Shown here: piece after piece, positions 51,678 through 59,199 of the stretch
Layout: each line of letters begins with the position of its first letter
Position numbering within the stretch: position 1 is the stretch's first letter
DNA from: Bacteroidota bacterium
GTDB lineage: Bacteria; Bacteroidota; Bacteroidia; Bacteroidales; Cfx3-03
Reading direction: 5' to 3'
NCBI GenBank assembly: GCA_013390605.1
Contig: JACAUB010000001.1
Coordinates: 3,007,809 to 3,071,808 of the forward strand
Length of the DNA stretch: 64,000 nt
The notes under the pieces: model-generated
The model's database searches: none
Seen by the model: only the letters and a program-made list of their open reading frames with translations
Told to the model about the DNA's origin: nothing
Position numbers and translations under genes: made by a program

Positions 51678-52640
51678 CTATTCCATTAATCCCCTACCTG
51701 TTTTTTTGATTCTGTCATTCTCTTTTAACTCAATGATGAGTCTGTCAAGAATACCATTTACAAATACGTTACTTTTAGGAGAGCTATATAATTTTGCTAA
51801 TTCGATGTATTCATTTAATGTAACCTTGACTGGAATTGATGGAAATTCCATTAATTCAGCAAGAGCCATCTTCAGCAAAAGAATATCTATAACAGCAATA
51901 CGTTCTACTTCCCAGTTGTGCGCTTTCTCGTCGATTAACTTTTCTAACTCTGCATTGTTAAAAATAGTTTTTCTAAACAGACGAACCACAAACTCTTTAT
52001 CACTTTCTGGATCTAAAGAATCGCCTTCTTTATAAATAGCAGGTAGTGCAGCATATTCATCCCAAGCGGCACGATATCCTTTGATGGTTTTATTCACCAT
52101 AAAATTGGCAAGCTCATAATCATCAATCCAGTAAATACTTTTCTCTTCGTAAAGTTCTTGCAAGTTTTCGGTTGGAACAATTATTTCATTAAAGATAGTT
52201 GAAATAATATCTTTATCATCCTTATATCCACATTCTGAAGCGGACATATACGATTTATATGCATCCGACTCGCGTACCGTCTGATGAAATTTACGGATCA
52301 TTTCATTGTGATCGACCCATGAAATTTTGTACTGATTACGATATTTAATAAAATTACGGTTAGAGCACAACTGGTTCATGAAAAAGTTATCGACAAACCG
52401 AGTGTTTGGATTCAAATCTTCTTGAGAAGGAATGTGTTTCCCTTTACTTTCTTCAATTCTAACTTTAAAGAAATCTGCGATATCAACCAAAAGCGAGAGC
52501 TGGTAAATATATAGCTCATGAATGCGATCGATGCTCTTTAAGAGTTGTCTTTCTGATTGATCAACTCGCTCACCTTCACTCTGATGAAAAGCATAAACTG
52601 CTTGTAAAACTTTTATTCTAAATTGCCTTCTGGTCAGCAT
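51678..52640 (-). CDS. nusB: Transcription antitermination factor NusB (extended)
   Basis: NusB, with NusE, takes part in rRNA antitermination complexes. The 320-aa protein is about twice the E. coli length. It starts LTRRQFRIKVLQAVYAFHQSEGE, then has a long helical insertion of roughly 170 residues, before the usual NusB C-terminal half (ELEKLIDEKAHNWEVERIAVIDILLLKMALAEL, SNVFVNGILDRL). The long form is standard in Bacteroidota as far as I know. A TACCTTTG box lies on the minus strand at 52686-52693. Confidence 0.93.
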   Translation of the reverse strand: MLTRRQFRIKVLQAVYAFHQSEGERVDQSERQLLKSIDRIHELYIYQLSLLVDIADFFKVRIEESKGKHIPSQEDLNPNTRFVDNFFMNQLCSNRNFIKYRNQYKISWVDHNEMIRKFHQTVRESDAYKSYMSASECGYKDDKDIISTIFNEIIVPTENLQELYEEKSIYWIDDYELANFMVNKTIKGYRAAWDEYAALPAIYKEGDSLDPESDKEFVVRLFRKTIFNNAELEKLIDEKAHNWEVERIAVIDILLLKMALAELMEFPSIPVKVTLNEYIELAKLYSSPKSNVFVNGILDRLIIELKENDRIKKTGRGLME

Positions 52641-52685
52641 ATCGTATGGAAATGAACAATTAGGTTAAACAAAAAAATAAGGCCA

Positions 52686-52693
52686 CAAAGGTA
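52686..52693 (-). promoter_or_regulatory. -7 promoter box for the nusB operon
   Basis: On the minus strand the sequence is TACCTTTG, about 46 nt before the nusB ATG. The -33 region has no good TTTG. Confidence 0.5.
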
Positions 52694-52797
52694 ACCATTT
52701 TTATTATTCGTTTTAAATCGTTTTGAAGAATCATATTTTGAGATCAAAAAAGGAACTCTTTTTTTTAATTATAACGAGAATTTATACATACTTCAAG

Positions 52798-52827
52798 TTG
52801 CAAAATGATATAATATTTTTACTTTTG
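52798..52827 (+). promoter_or_regulatory. Bacteroidota-type promoter for the DUF3276 gene
   Basis: TTG (52798-52800) and TACTTTTG (52820-52827) are separated by 19 nt, matching the -33/-7 consensus. The start codon lies 62 nt downstream of the box. Confidence 0.65.
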
Positions 52828-52889
52828 TCATAACAATATATCTTGACGACACTATAAATTGGGTAAAACCTTAAATAACACCACAATCA

Positions 52890-53234
52890 ATGGAAGAGCT
52901 TGAAAACAAAGGGCGCAAGGAAGATATTTTTTCTAGAACAGTAAGAGCAGGAAAACGCACCTATTTTTTTGATGTAAAAGTGAATGGGAACGATGACCAC
53001 TATATCACGATTACTGAAAGCAAAAAAAGATTTAATGAAGCAACGGGAGCCTTTGTATATGACAAGCACAAGTTATTTCTATACAAAGAAGATTTTGAGA
53101 AATTTGCAAACGGTCTTAGTGATGTAATTGAATACATCGAAACGGGCAACATACCACCAGTGAGGGAGACTTATAGCGAAACACAATCTGTAGATATTAA
53201 TTTTGATGATCTCTCTTTTACGGATGATCATTAG
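52890..53234 (+). CDS. PUR-like DUF3276 nucleic-acid-binding protein
   Basis: The 114-aa protein matches the single PUR repeat family DUF3276 of Bacteroidota. It has IFSRTVRAGKRTYFFDVKVNGNDDHYITITESKKRF, cut here into a beta-sheet part and one helix (LYKEDFEKFANGLSDVIEYIE). PUR domains bind single-stranded nucleic acid. In Bacteroides such proteins have been proposed as RNA-binding regulators. It has its own promoter and terminator and so is monocistronic. The acidic C-terminus (NFDDLSFTDDH) is typical. Confidence 0.88.
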   Translation: MEELENKGRKEDIFSRTVRAGKRTYFFDVKVNGNDDHYITITESKKRFNEATGAFVYDKHKLFLYKEDFEKFANGLSDVIEYIETGNIPPVRETYSETQSVDINFDDLSFTDDH

Positions 53235-53270
53235 TAATCATTAAACATATAAAACATGCCTTTTTAAAGG

Positions 53271-53300
53271 GAAACCGTCTATATTGACGGTTTTTCTTTT
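53271..53300 (+). terminator. Rho-independent terminator after the DUF3276 gene
   Basis: AAACCGTC (53272-53279) and GACGGTTT (53286-53293) form an 8-bp stem with a 6-nt loop, followed by a T-rich tract. It lies 38 nt after the stop. Confidence 0.8.
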
Positions 53301-53362
53301 TATATTTATGAACAAATAGCTATTTTTTAACACTGAACTATTCAAGGTTAAACCTAAAATAG

Positions 53363-53370
53363 TACCTTTG
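53363..53370 (+). promoter_or_regulatory. -7 promoter box for the parAB operon
   Basis: TACCTTTG is a full TAnnTTTG match, 68 nt before the parA ATG. No clear TTTG stands at the -33 position. Confidence 0.5.
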
Positions 53371-53438
53371 TACAATGGGAACGAGAAAAAGTCATATTTA
53401 CCCGTTTTTCAATTAACACACTAATATTCAATTAAATC

Positions 53439-54242
53439 ATGGCAAAGGTCATCGCGATCGCTAACCAAAAAGGTGGCGTGGGTAAAACCACATCAGCAAT
53501 AAATCTTTCAGCAGCACTCGCTGTATTGGAATATAAAACCCTGCTTATCGATGCCGATCCGCAGGCGAATGCCACATCAGGTGTTGGTTTTGACCCCAAT
53601 AATATCAAAACCAGTATTTACGAATGTATCATTGACGATATTGATCCTCGTAATATTATTTTAAAAACCGGAACACCAAATCTTGATTTATTACCAGCTC
53701 ATATAGATCTGGTTGGTGCCGAGATTGAAATGATTGGATTGCCTAACCGAGAAAAGATGATGCGCCGGGTTATCAGTAAAATAAGAGATGAATATGATTT
53801 TATTATTATTGATTGCTCACCCTCACTTGGTTTAATTACTGTTAACTCATTAACTGCAGCAGATTCTGTTATTGTGCCTGTACAATGCGAATATTTTGCA
53901 CTTGAAGGATTGGGTAAACTATTAAATACAATCAAGATTGTACAATCACGTTTAAATACAGAGCTGGAAATAGAAGGTATCGTATTAACCATGTATGATG
54001 CAAGGCTACGGCTAGCCAACCAGGTAGTTGAAGAGGTAAAAACGCATTTTCAACAAATGGTTTTTGATACCATTATCAATCGAAATACAAAACTGGGTGA
54101 AGCTCCAAGCTTTGGCGAATCGATTATTATGCATGATGTTAATAGTACGGGTGCTATTAACTATCTAAATCTGGCACGTGAAATACTCCAAAAGAACAAC
54201 CTAACCAAAATTAAAGAATCTGATAAAAAAATTAAAGCCTGA
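53439..54242 (+). CDS. parA: Chromosome partitioning ATPase ParA (Soj)
   Basis: ParA is the deviant Walker ATPase that segregates ParB-bound origins. The 267-aa protein begins AKVIAIANQKGGVGKTTSAIN, with the deviant Walker A at residues 11-17, and contains LLIDADPQANAT and DFIIIDCSPSLGLIT (Walker B). The length is that of chromosomal Soj proteins without an N-terminal DNA-binding domain. The stop overlaps the parB start (TGATG), so they are coupled. No candidate parS with a full match was found nearby. Confidence 0.96.
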   Translation: MAKVIAIANQKGGVGKTTSAINLSAALAVLEYKTLLIDADPQANATSGVGFDPNNIKTSIYECIIDDIDPRNIILKTGTPNLDLLPAHIDLVGAEIEMIGLPNREKMMRRVISKIRDEYDFIIIDCSPSLGLITVNSLTAADSVIVPVQCEYFALEGLGKLLNTIKIVQSRLNTELEIEGIVLTMYDARLRLANQVVEEVKTHFQQMVFDTIINRNTKLGEAPSFGESIIMHDVNSTGAINYLNLAREILQKNNLTKIKESDKKIKA

Positions 54243-55141
54243 TGATGAATGCTAATAAGAAAAAAGCGCTAGGTCGTGGCTTAAGTGCCATTCTTGAAAG
54301 TCCTGAAACAGATATAACCTCTAAGGATATTTCCGGTGAATTTGTAGCCGGGGCTATTGCGAACATCCCCATTCATTTGATTGAAACTAATCCGTTTCAA
54401 CCACGTGATCAATTTGAGGAAGACCGTTTAAAAGAGCTTTCGGCATCCATCAAAGAACAAGGTATTATTCAGCCTATAACAGTTCGAAAAATAGGTTATG
54501 ACAAATATCAGCTTATTTCAGGAGAACGTCGTTTACGTGCTTCCAAACTGGCCGAACTGACTGAGATACCAGCTTATATTAGAATTGCCAACGACCAACA
54601 GATGTTGGAGCTGGCCTTGGTAGAAAACATCCAACGCGAACAATTAAACTCCATTGAGGTAGCCATTAGTTTTCAACGATTACTCGATGAATGTAATTTA
54701 ACCCAAGAGCAGTTAAGCGATAAGGTTGGAAAAAATAGAACGACGATCTCTAATTACATCCGTCTGCTAAAATTAGCACCGGAAGTTCAGGTAGCTATTC
54801 GTGATGCTCAAATAAGTATGGGACATGCCCGTGCATTGATTAGTATTGAAGATGCAGAAACACAACTAGCGATTACAAAAAATATTATAAAAAAGGATCT
54901 TTCGGTACGTGATGTTGAGGAAATTGTTCGCAATCTCAATAAACAAACTGAAAGGAAAGATGTTAAGCCATCTGAGCTACCCGAACCGCTAAAACAATCG
55001 CGTACTTATCTGGCATCAAAGTTCGGCACAAAAGTTGATCTTAATCGAAACGATAGAGGAAAAGGCTCTATTGTTATTGCATTTAAAAACGATAACGATT
55101 TGAACAGAATATTAACTTTGCTGGGCGAAGGCAACGACTAA
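54242..55141 (+). CDS. parB: Chromosome partitioning protein ParB (Spo0J)
   Basis: ParB binds parS and spreads along DNA as a CTP-dependent clamp. The 299-aa protein has an N-terminal GRGLSAIL segment, the CTPase region with IETNPFQPRDQFEEDRLKELSASIKEQG and GERRLRASKLAELTEIP, and VENIQREQLNSIEVA. The helix-turn-helix for parS is LTQEQLSDKVGKNRTTISNYIRLLKL. A C-terminal dimer domain follows. Two adjacent ATGs (54242, 54245) are possible; the first overlaps the parA stop. Confidence 0.95.
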   Translation: MMNANKKKALGRGLSAILESPETDITSKDISGEFVAGAIANIPIHLIETNPFQPRDQFEEDRLKELSASIKEQGIIQPITVRKIGYDKYQLISGERRLRASKLAELTEIPAYIRIANDQQMLELALVENIQREQLNSIEVAISFQRLLDECNLTQEQLSDKVGKNRTTISNYIRLLKLAPEVQVAIRDAQISMGHARALISIEDAETQLAITKNIIKKDLSVRDVEEIVRNLNKQTERKDVKPSELPEPLKQSRTYLASKFGTKVDLNRNDRGKGSIVIAFKNDNDLNRILTLLGEGND

Positions 55142-55146
55142 AACGA

Positions 55147-55848
55147 ATGATTAATCTTCTAAGATATTACTTTATCTCTTTAAGCGAAGCTTTGTTTCTA
55201 AAGAAAGCTTCGCTCATTATTTTGATTGGCATGCTGTTATCTCAAACCGCTTTGGGACAACAGGTAAAAAAAGCCGACAGTATTATGCTCTTAAAAAAAA
55301 CAGATAGTATTGTTTTTGCAAAAAAAACAAATGATTTAAAGAAAGTTATCTCTGATTCTGCATCATTATTTCCCAAACACTCACCGAGAAAAGCCACTTT
55401 GTATTCTTTGGTTTGTCCTGGACTTGGACAGATATATAACCGCAAATACTGGAAGGTACCTCTTGTATATGCAGGGTTTGGTACGATGGGTTATTTCTTT
55501 GGAGCGAATCATGGAGAATACGTTAAGTTTAAGAACGCCTATAACTTTGTTGCTTCTGGAAATACTGCAGATAACAAAGTCCCCCCTGTAAATGATTATG
55601 TTACACGATACAGCTATAATGCTGATTTATTGAAGAACGGACGTGACTATTATCGACGTAATCTTGAATTAACCTATATTTTAACTGGTGTATGGTATGT
55701 ACTCGTAGCTGTAGATGCTCAAGTAGATGCCCAATTCTTTGATTTTGATGTAAGCGATAAAATAACATTTAACGTTCAGCCTTATATTCAATCACGCACT
55801 AAACAACTCCCTGAAATAGCCGGCCTCACTTTATCACTGTCATTTTAA
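55147..55848 (+). CDS. DUF5683 domain protein
   Basis: The 233-aa protein has an N-terminal hydrophobic stretch (SLIILIGMLLSQTALGQQ) that acts as signal or anchor, and a DUF5683 domain. The central segment PRKATLYSLVCPGLGQIYNRKYWKVPLVYAGFGTMGYFF resembles the small two-helix 'TM2'-like motif. It probably resides in the inner membrane or periplasm. The function is unknown. Its place between parB and dapB is a recurrent Bacteroidota order. It starts 5 nt after the parB stop. Confidence 0.82.
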   Translation: MINLLRYYFISLSEALFLKKASLIILIGMLLSQTALGQQVKKADSIMLLKKTDSIVFAKKTNDLKKVISDSASLFPKHSPRKATLYSLVCPGLGQIYNRKYWKVPLVYAGFGTMGYFFGANHGEYVKFKNAYNFVASGNTADNKVPPVNDYVTRYSYNADLLKNGRDYYRRNLELTYILTGVWYVLVAVDAQVDAQFFDFDVSDKITFNVQPYIQSRTKQLPEIAGLTLSLSF

Positions 55849-55980
55849 AAGGGATTTAGTATATTTGTCACTGATTATCAAAAAAAGAGATGTATTGAGC
55901 TTATTCAAAGATTGTCAATCTTATGCTAAATACTTTAAGTTCAATTTCATTAATCTTAAATTACCACAAAATATTTACAA

Positions 55981-56700
55981 ATGAAGCTCGCTATTATTGG
56001 ATATGGTAAAATGGGACACGAAATAGAGCAAGTAGCCCTTGAGCGTGGACATCAAATAATTGTTACTATTGATAACGAAACCGAATGGAATGAACGTCTC
56101 GGATTATTTCAGTCGGCTGATGTTGCCATCGAGTTCTCACATCCTTCAGTAGCCCTTTCAAATATCTTACGTACGTTGGAATATGGAATTCCTTTAGTAT
56201 GTGGAACAACTGGGTGGAGCGAAGAGCTTAAAAAGATAAAAACAGTTTGCACTGATTTGAATGGTGCCTTCTTTCATGCATCAAATTATAGTATTGGTGT
56301 AAACCTTTTTATGGCAGTCAATCGTCATCTTGCAAAGTTGATGAATAACCATCAGGACTATGATGTGGTAATGGAGGAAATTCATCATATCTATAAAGCT
56401 GATGCACCAAGTGGTACAGCTATAACATTAGCTGATGATATTTTAAAAAGCAGTTCATTAAAAAGCAAATGGTCTATTAATCTTCCAGCAAAAAAGGATG
56501 AGCTTTATATCCAACCTATCAGACAGGGAAATATTGCTGGCATACACACTGTATGCTGGGAGTCATCTATCGATACAATTGAAATAAAACATACGGCCAA
56601 AGGACGAAGAGGATTTGCTATGGGAGCCGTTATCGCTGCTGAATGGTTGAAAGATAAAAAAGGGGTTTACACCATGACTGATTTACTAAATTTAAAATAA
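55981..56700 (+). CDS. dapB: 4-hydroxy-tetrahydrodipicolinate reductase
   Basis: DapB reduces the product of DapA in lysine and diaminopimelate synthesis, needed for peptidoglycan. The 239-aa protein begins KLAIIGYGKMGHEIEQ (Rossmann loop), has GTTGW, and the substrate motif EEIHHIYKADAPSGTA with the catalytic His and Lys. The protein is short because it lacks the segment found in larger E. coli-type enzymes, which is usual for Bacteroidota. It lies 132 nt after the DUF5683 gene. Confidence 0.95.
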   Translation: MKLAIIGYGKMGHEIEQVALERGHQIIVTIDNETEWNERLGLFQSADVAIEFSHPSVALSNILRTLEYGIPLVCGTTGWSEELKKIKTVCTDLNGAFFHASNYSIGVNLFMAVNRHLAKLMNNHQDYDVVMEEIHHIYKADAPSGTAITLADDILKSSSLKSKWSINLPAKKDELYIQPIRQGNIAGIHTVCWESSIDTIEIKHTAKGRRGFAMGAVIAAEWLKDKKGVYTMTDLLNLK

Positions 56701-56802
56701 CAAAGAGGACGCCTGATTAACAAACATTAACATCCTCAACACAATAAGAATAAAATTTTCACGTCTATAAGATTATTATCGCAAACGAATTAAACTAATC
56801 CA

Positions 56803-58314
56803 ATGAGTCTAAACCTTATTTTGATCATTCTATTTCTATTTTTCCCCGTATTTGCTTGGAAAAATTATGAAGATGCAGGACATCCAGGCTGGAAGTCAGC
56901 AGTTCCCTTCTACAACTATATTGTTTGGCTTCAGATAATTGAGAAGCCATTATGGTGGTATATCTTTTTACTTATCCCATTTTTCAATGTCTTCATGGTC
57001 ATGATAATGGTGGTTGAGATGGTAAAAACATATGGTAAAAACGGACTTGGAGAACAGGCATTAGCTGTTGTTTTCCCATGGGTAGTTTTACCCTATCTTG
57101 GTTTTTCGTCGAACGAAAAATTCTCTTTACTAAGCATTCGGCCCAAAGTAGTCAAAACGCCTGTTAGAGAATGGGTAGATGCTATCATATTTGCAGTCAT
57201 TGCAGCTAGCATAATCCGTTTGTTCATTTTTGAAATGTATACCATTCCTACCTCCTCAATGGAAAAATCATTATTAGTAGGTGATTTCTTGTTGGTAAGT
57301 AAGGTCTCGTATGGCCCTAAAGTACCGAATACGCCAATATCTTTTCCTTTTGTGCATCATACACTACCTTTAACAAACACAGTAAAATCGTTTGTAGAGT
57401 GGATTAAATTACCATATTATCGTTTTCCGGGTTTCCGCAAAGTACAAAGAGGTGATGTTGTTGTATTTAATTACCCTGACGGTGATACAGTTGCATTAAA
57501 AGCACAAGAAGACAGTTACTACAGACTCTGCCGTGAATATGGATGGAAAAGAGTAAATTCTGAACCTGAACAATTTGGAGAGATTACGAGTCGCCCGGTT
57601 GATAAACGCGAGAATTATATTAAACGTTGTATAGCCCTTTATGGAGACACTTTACAGATTAAAGATCAACAGGTCTATATCAATGGAAAACCACAAACGA
57701 CTCCTGAAAAAGCACAATACACTTATAGGGTAAAAACTGACGGAAGCAGGTTTAATTCAAAGTTATTACAAGAACTTGATATTACGGAAGATATTCTTCC
57801 TGATGGTCAGGAAGGTGTTTTCCTCCTTACCCTGACAAAAAAATCAGCTGATAGAATAAAAGAACTTCCTTTTGTTCAGATGGTAGAAAAAGAAGTTGAT
57901 CCAAAAGGACAAACAGGCAAAGATATATTTCCATACGATTCAACCTACAGATGGAATAGAGACAATTTTGGTCCACTATGGATTCCTAAAGCCGGTGTAA
58001 CTATTCCTCTAACCTTAAAGAATATTGCGCTCTACGAAAAGATCATTCATAATTATGAGCTTAATTCTCTAGAGGTAAAGAACGGAAAGATCCTCATTAA
58101 TGGAAAAGAAGCGACCCAGTATACTTTCAAATTAAATTATTTCTGGATGATGGGAGACAATCGTCATAATTCTGCCGACTCTCGTTATTGGGGCTTTGTA
58201 CCTGAAGACCACGTTGTTGGAAAAGCATCTTATGTTTGGTTATCGCTTGATAAAAACAAATCTTTCCTTGATGGTAAAATTAGATGGAGCAGAATGTTTA
58301 GAAGCGTAAAATAG
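56803..58314 (+). CDS. lepB: Signal peptidase I (long form)
   Basis: LepB removes Sec signal peptides at the inner membrane. The 503-aa protein is longer than E. coli LepB (324 aa). Residues 1-100 hold additional hydrophobic helices, with the DUF5684-like WKNYEDAGHPGWKSAVPFYNYIVW segment. The catalytic serine S152 lies in PTSSMEKSL and the catalytic lysine K274 in YIKRCIALYGD; the C-terminal box is MMGDNRHNSADSRYWGFVP. A large insertion between the catalytic boxes and the end is typical for Bacteroidota. It lies 102 nt downstream of dapB. Confidence 0.95.
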   Translation: MSLNLILIILFLFFPVFAWKNYEDAGHPGWKSAVPFYNYIVWLQIIEKPLWWYIFLLIPFFNVFMVMIMVVEMVKTYGKNGLGEQALAVVFPWVVLPYLGFSSNEKFSLLSIRPKVVKTPVREWVDAIIFAVIAASIIRLFIFEMYTIPTSSMEKSLLVGDFLLVSKVSYGPKVPNTPISFPFVHHTLPLTNTVKSFVEWIKLPYYRFPGFRKVQRGDVVVFNYPDGDTVALKAQEDSYYRLCREYGWKRVNSEPEQFGEITSRPVDKRENYIKRCIALYGDTLQIKDQQVYINGKPQTTPEKAQYTYRVKTDGSRFNSKLLQELDITEDILPDGQEGVFLLTLTKKSADRIKELPFVQMVEKEVDPKGQTGKDIFPYDSTYRWNRDNFGPLWIPKAGVTIPLTLKNIALYEKIIHNYELNSLEVKNGKILINGKEATQYTFKLNYFWMMGDNRHNSADSRYWGFVPEDHVVGKASYVWLSLDKNKSFLDGKIRWSRMFRSVK

Positions 58315-58355
58315 TTTATATATTTGATGTATCACTTTTAAAACCTTTAAAGAAA

Positions 58356-59048
58356 ATGAAAAAACTAATGTCAACTTTCACCGTGCTATTAACAGCAATG
58401 GTGATTTCCTTACCTGTTGCTAAAGCACAGAAAGCTGCTTTTACTGGGACTGTTACTTATGATGTAACAGTTGAAGGTGATATTCCAGAACAAGCTAAAG
58501 CGATGATGCCAACTGAAATGAAATCAAAGTTTTCAAATGACAAACAGTCAATGGTGATGAACTTTGGAATGATGGAACAAAAAACCGTCTATGATGTTAC
58601 AAAGCAAGAAGCTAATGTCTTAATGAATGTAATGGGACAAAAACTCCTTATCAAAAACAATGCTACTCAGATTGAAGAAGCCAGAAAGAAAGAAGGAGAA
58701 TCGCTAGGTGTTAAAGTAACTACCGAAACTGCCACGATTGCAGGATTTACATGCAAGAAAGCAATCGTTTCTAAAAAGGGAAAAGACGGTACAACCATCA
58801 ATATAGATGTATTTTATACTGATGATCTTGATGTTTCAAGATTTAAATTCTCCAATACTTTTCCTGAAATAACCGGACTTCCATTAGAGTTCACAATGAA
58901 AAATGGTCCTATGTCTTTCAAATTGAAAGCTCGTTCGGTTAAGAAAGAAACTATTCCTGCAACTGAATTCACTATTCCAACCGACTACAAACAGGTTACC
59001 ATGGAAGAACTCCAGGGAATGTTTGGCGGTGGCGGTGGCGAACAATAA
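58356..59048 (+). CDS. Exported DUF4412-like protein
   Basis: This 230-aa protein has a signal peptide (FTVLLTAMVISLPVAKAQ) and a beta-rich mature part. TGTVTYDVTVEGDIPEQAKAMM at the start, IAGFTCKKAIVSKK in the middle, and FKLKARSVKKETIPATEFTIPTDYKQ at the end recall DUF4412-type periplasmic or outer-membrane proteins. They resemble the LolA/VioE beta half-barrel in outline, though I cannot show it. The C-terminus is a short glycine run. It lies 41 nt after lepB and is followed by a terminator. Confidence 0.65.
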   Translation: MKKLMSTFTVLLTAMVISLPVAKAQKAAFTGTVTYDVTVEGDIPEQAKAMMPTEMKSKFSNDKQSMVMNFGMMEQKTVYDVTKQEANVLMNVMGQKLLIKNNATQIEEARKKEGESLGVKVTTETATIAGFTCKKAIVSKKGKDGTTINIDVFYTDDLDVSRFKFSNTFPEITGLPLEFTMKNGPMSFKLKARSVKKETIPATEFTIPTDYKQVTMEELQGMFGGGGGEQ

Positions 59049-59066
59049 AGCCTGAACCTATTTATT

Positions 59067-59100
59067 AACAACCTCCCCAACCCGGAGGTTGTTTTGTTTT
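59067..59100 (+). terminator. Rho-independent terminator after the DUF4412-like gene
   Basis: AACAACCTCC (59067-59076) pairs with GGAGGTTGTT (59084-59093) around a 7-nt loop and runs into TTTTGTTTT. It ends the dapB/lepB region transcript. Confidence 0.85.
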
Positions 59101-59169
59101 ATATAAAGTGTTAATATCTTTAGTTCGATTGCACTAATATGTTCGTGGCCGAAACGTTACAAAAGTTGT

Positions 59170-59177
59170 TAACTTTG
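59170..59177 (+). promoter_or_regulatory. -7 promoter box for ftsK-lolA
   Basis: TAACTTTG matches TAnnTTTG, 22 nt before the ftsK ATG and after the preceding terminator. A TTCG near 59142-59145 is a weak -33 candidate. Confidence 0.5.
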
Positions 59178-59199
59178 CAAGGCGAAATATATACAGCGA

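Noticed and set aside
54170..54185. parS-like sequence near the parA/parB junction (TCTGGCACGTGAAATA)
   Set aside because: It matches the parS consensus at only 12 of 16 positions and lies inside parA, where it simply encodes part of the conserved C-terminus.
58990..59048. GGC/GGT run at the end of the DUF4412-like gene as a phase-variable repeat
   Set aside because: Only about five glycine codons are present, and a length change in multiples of three would not switch the frame.
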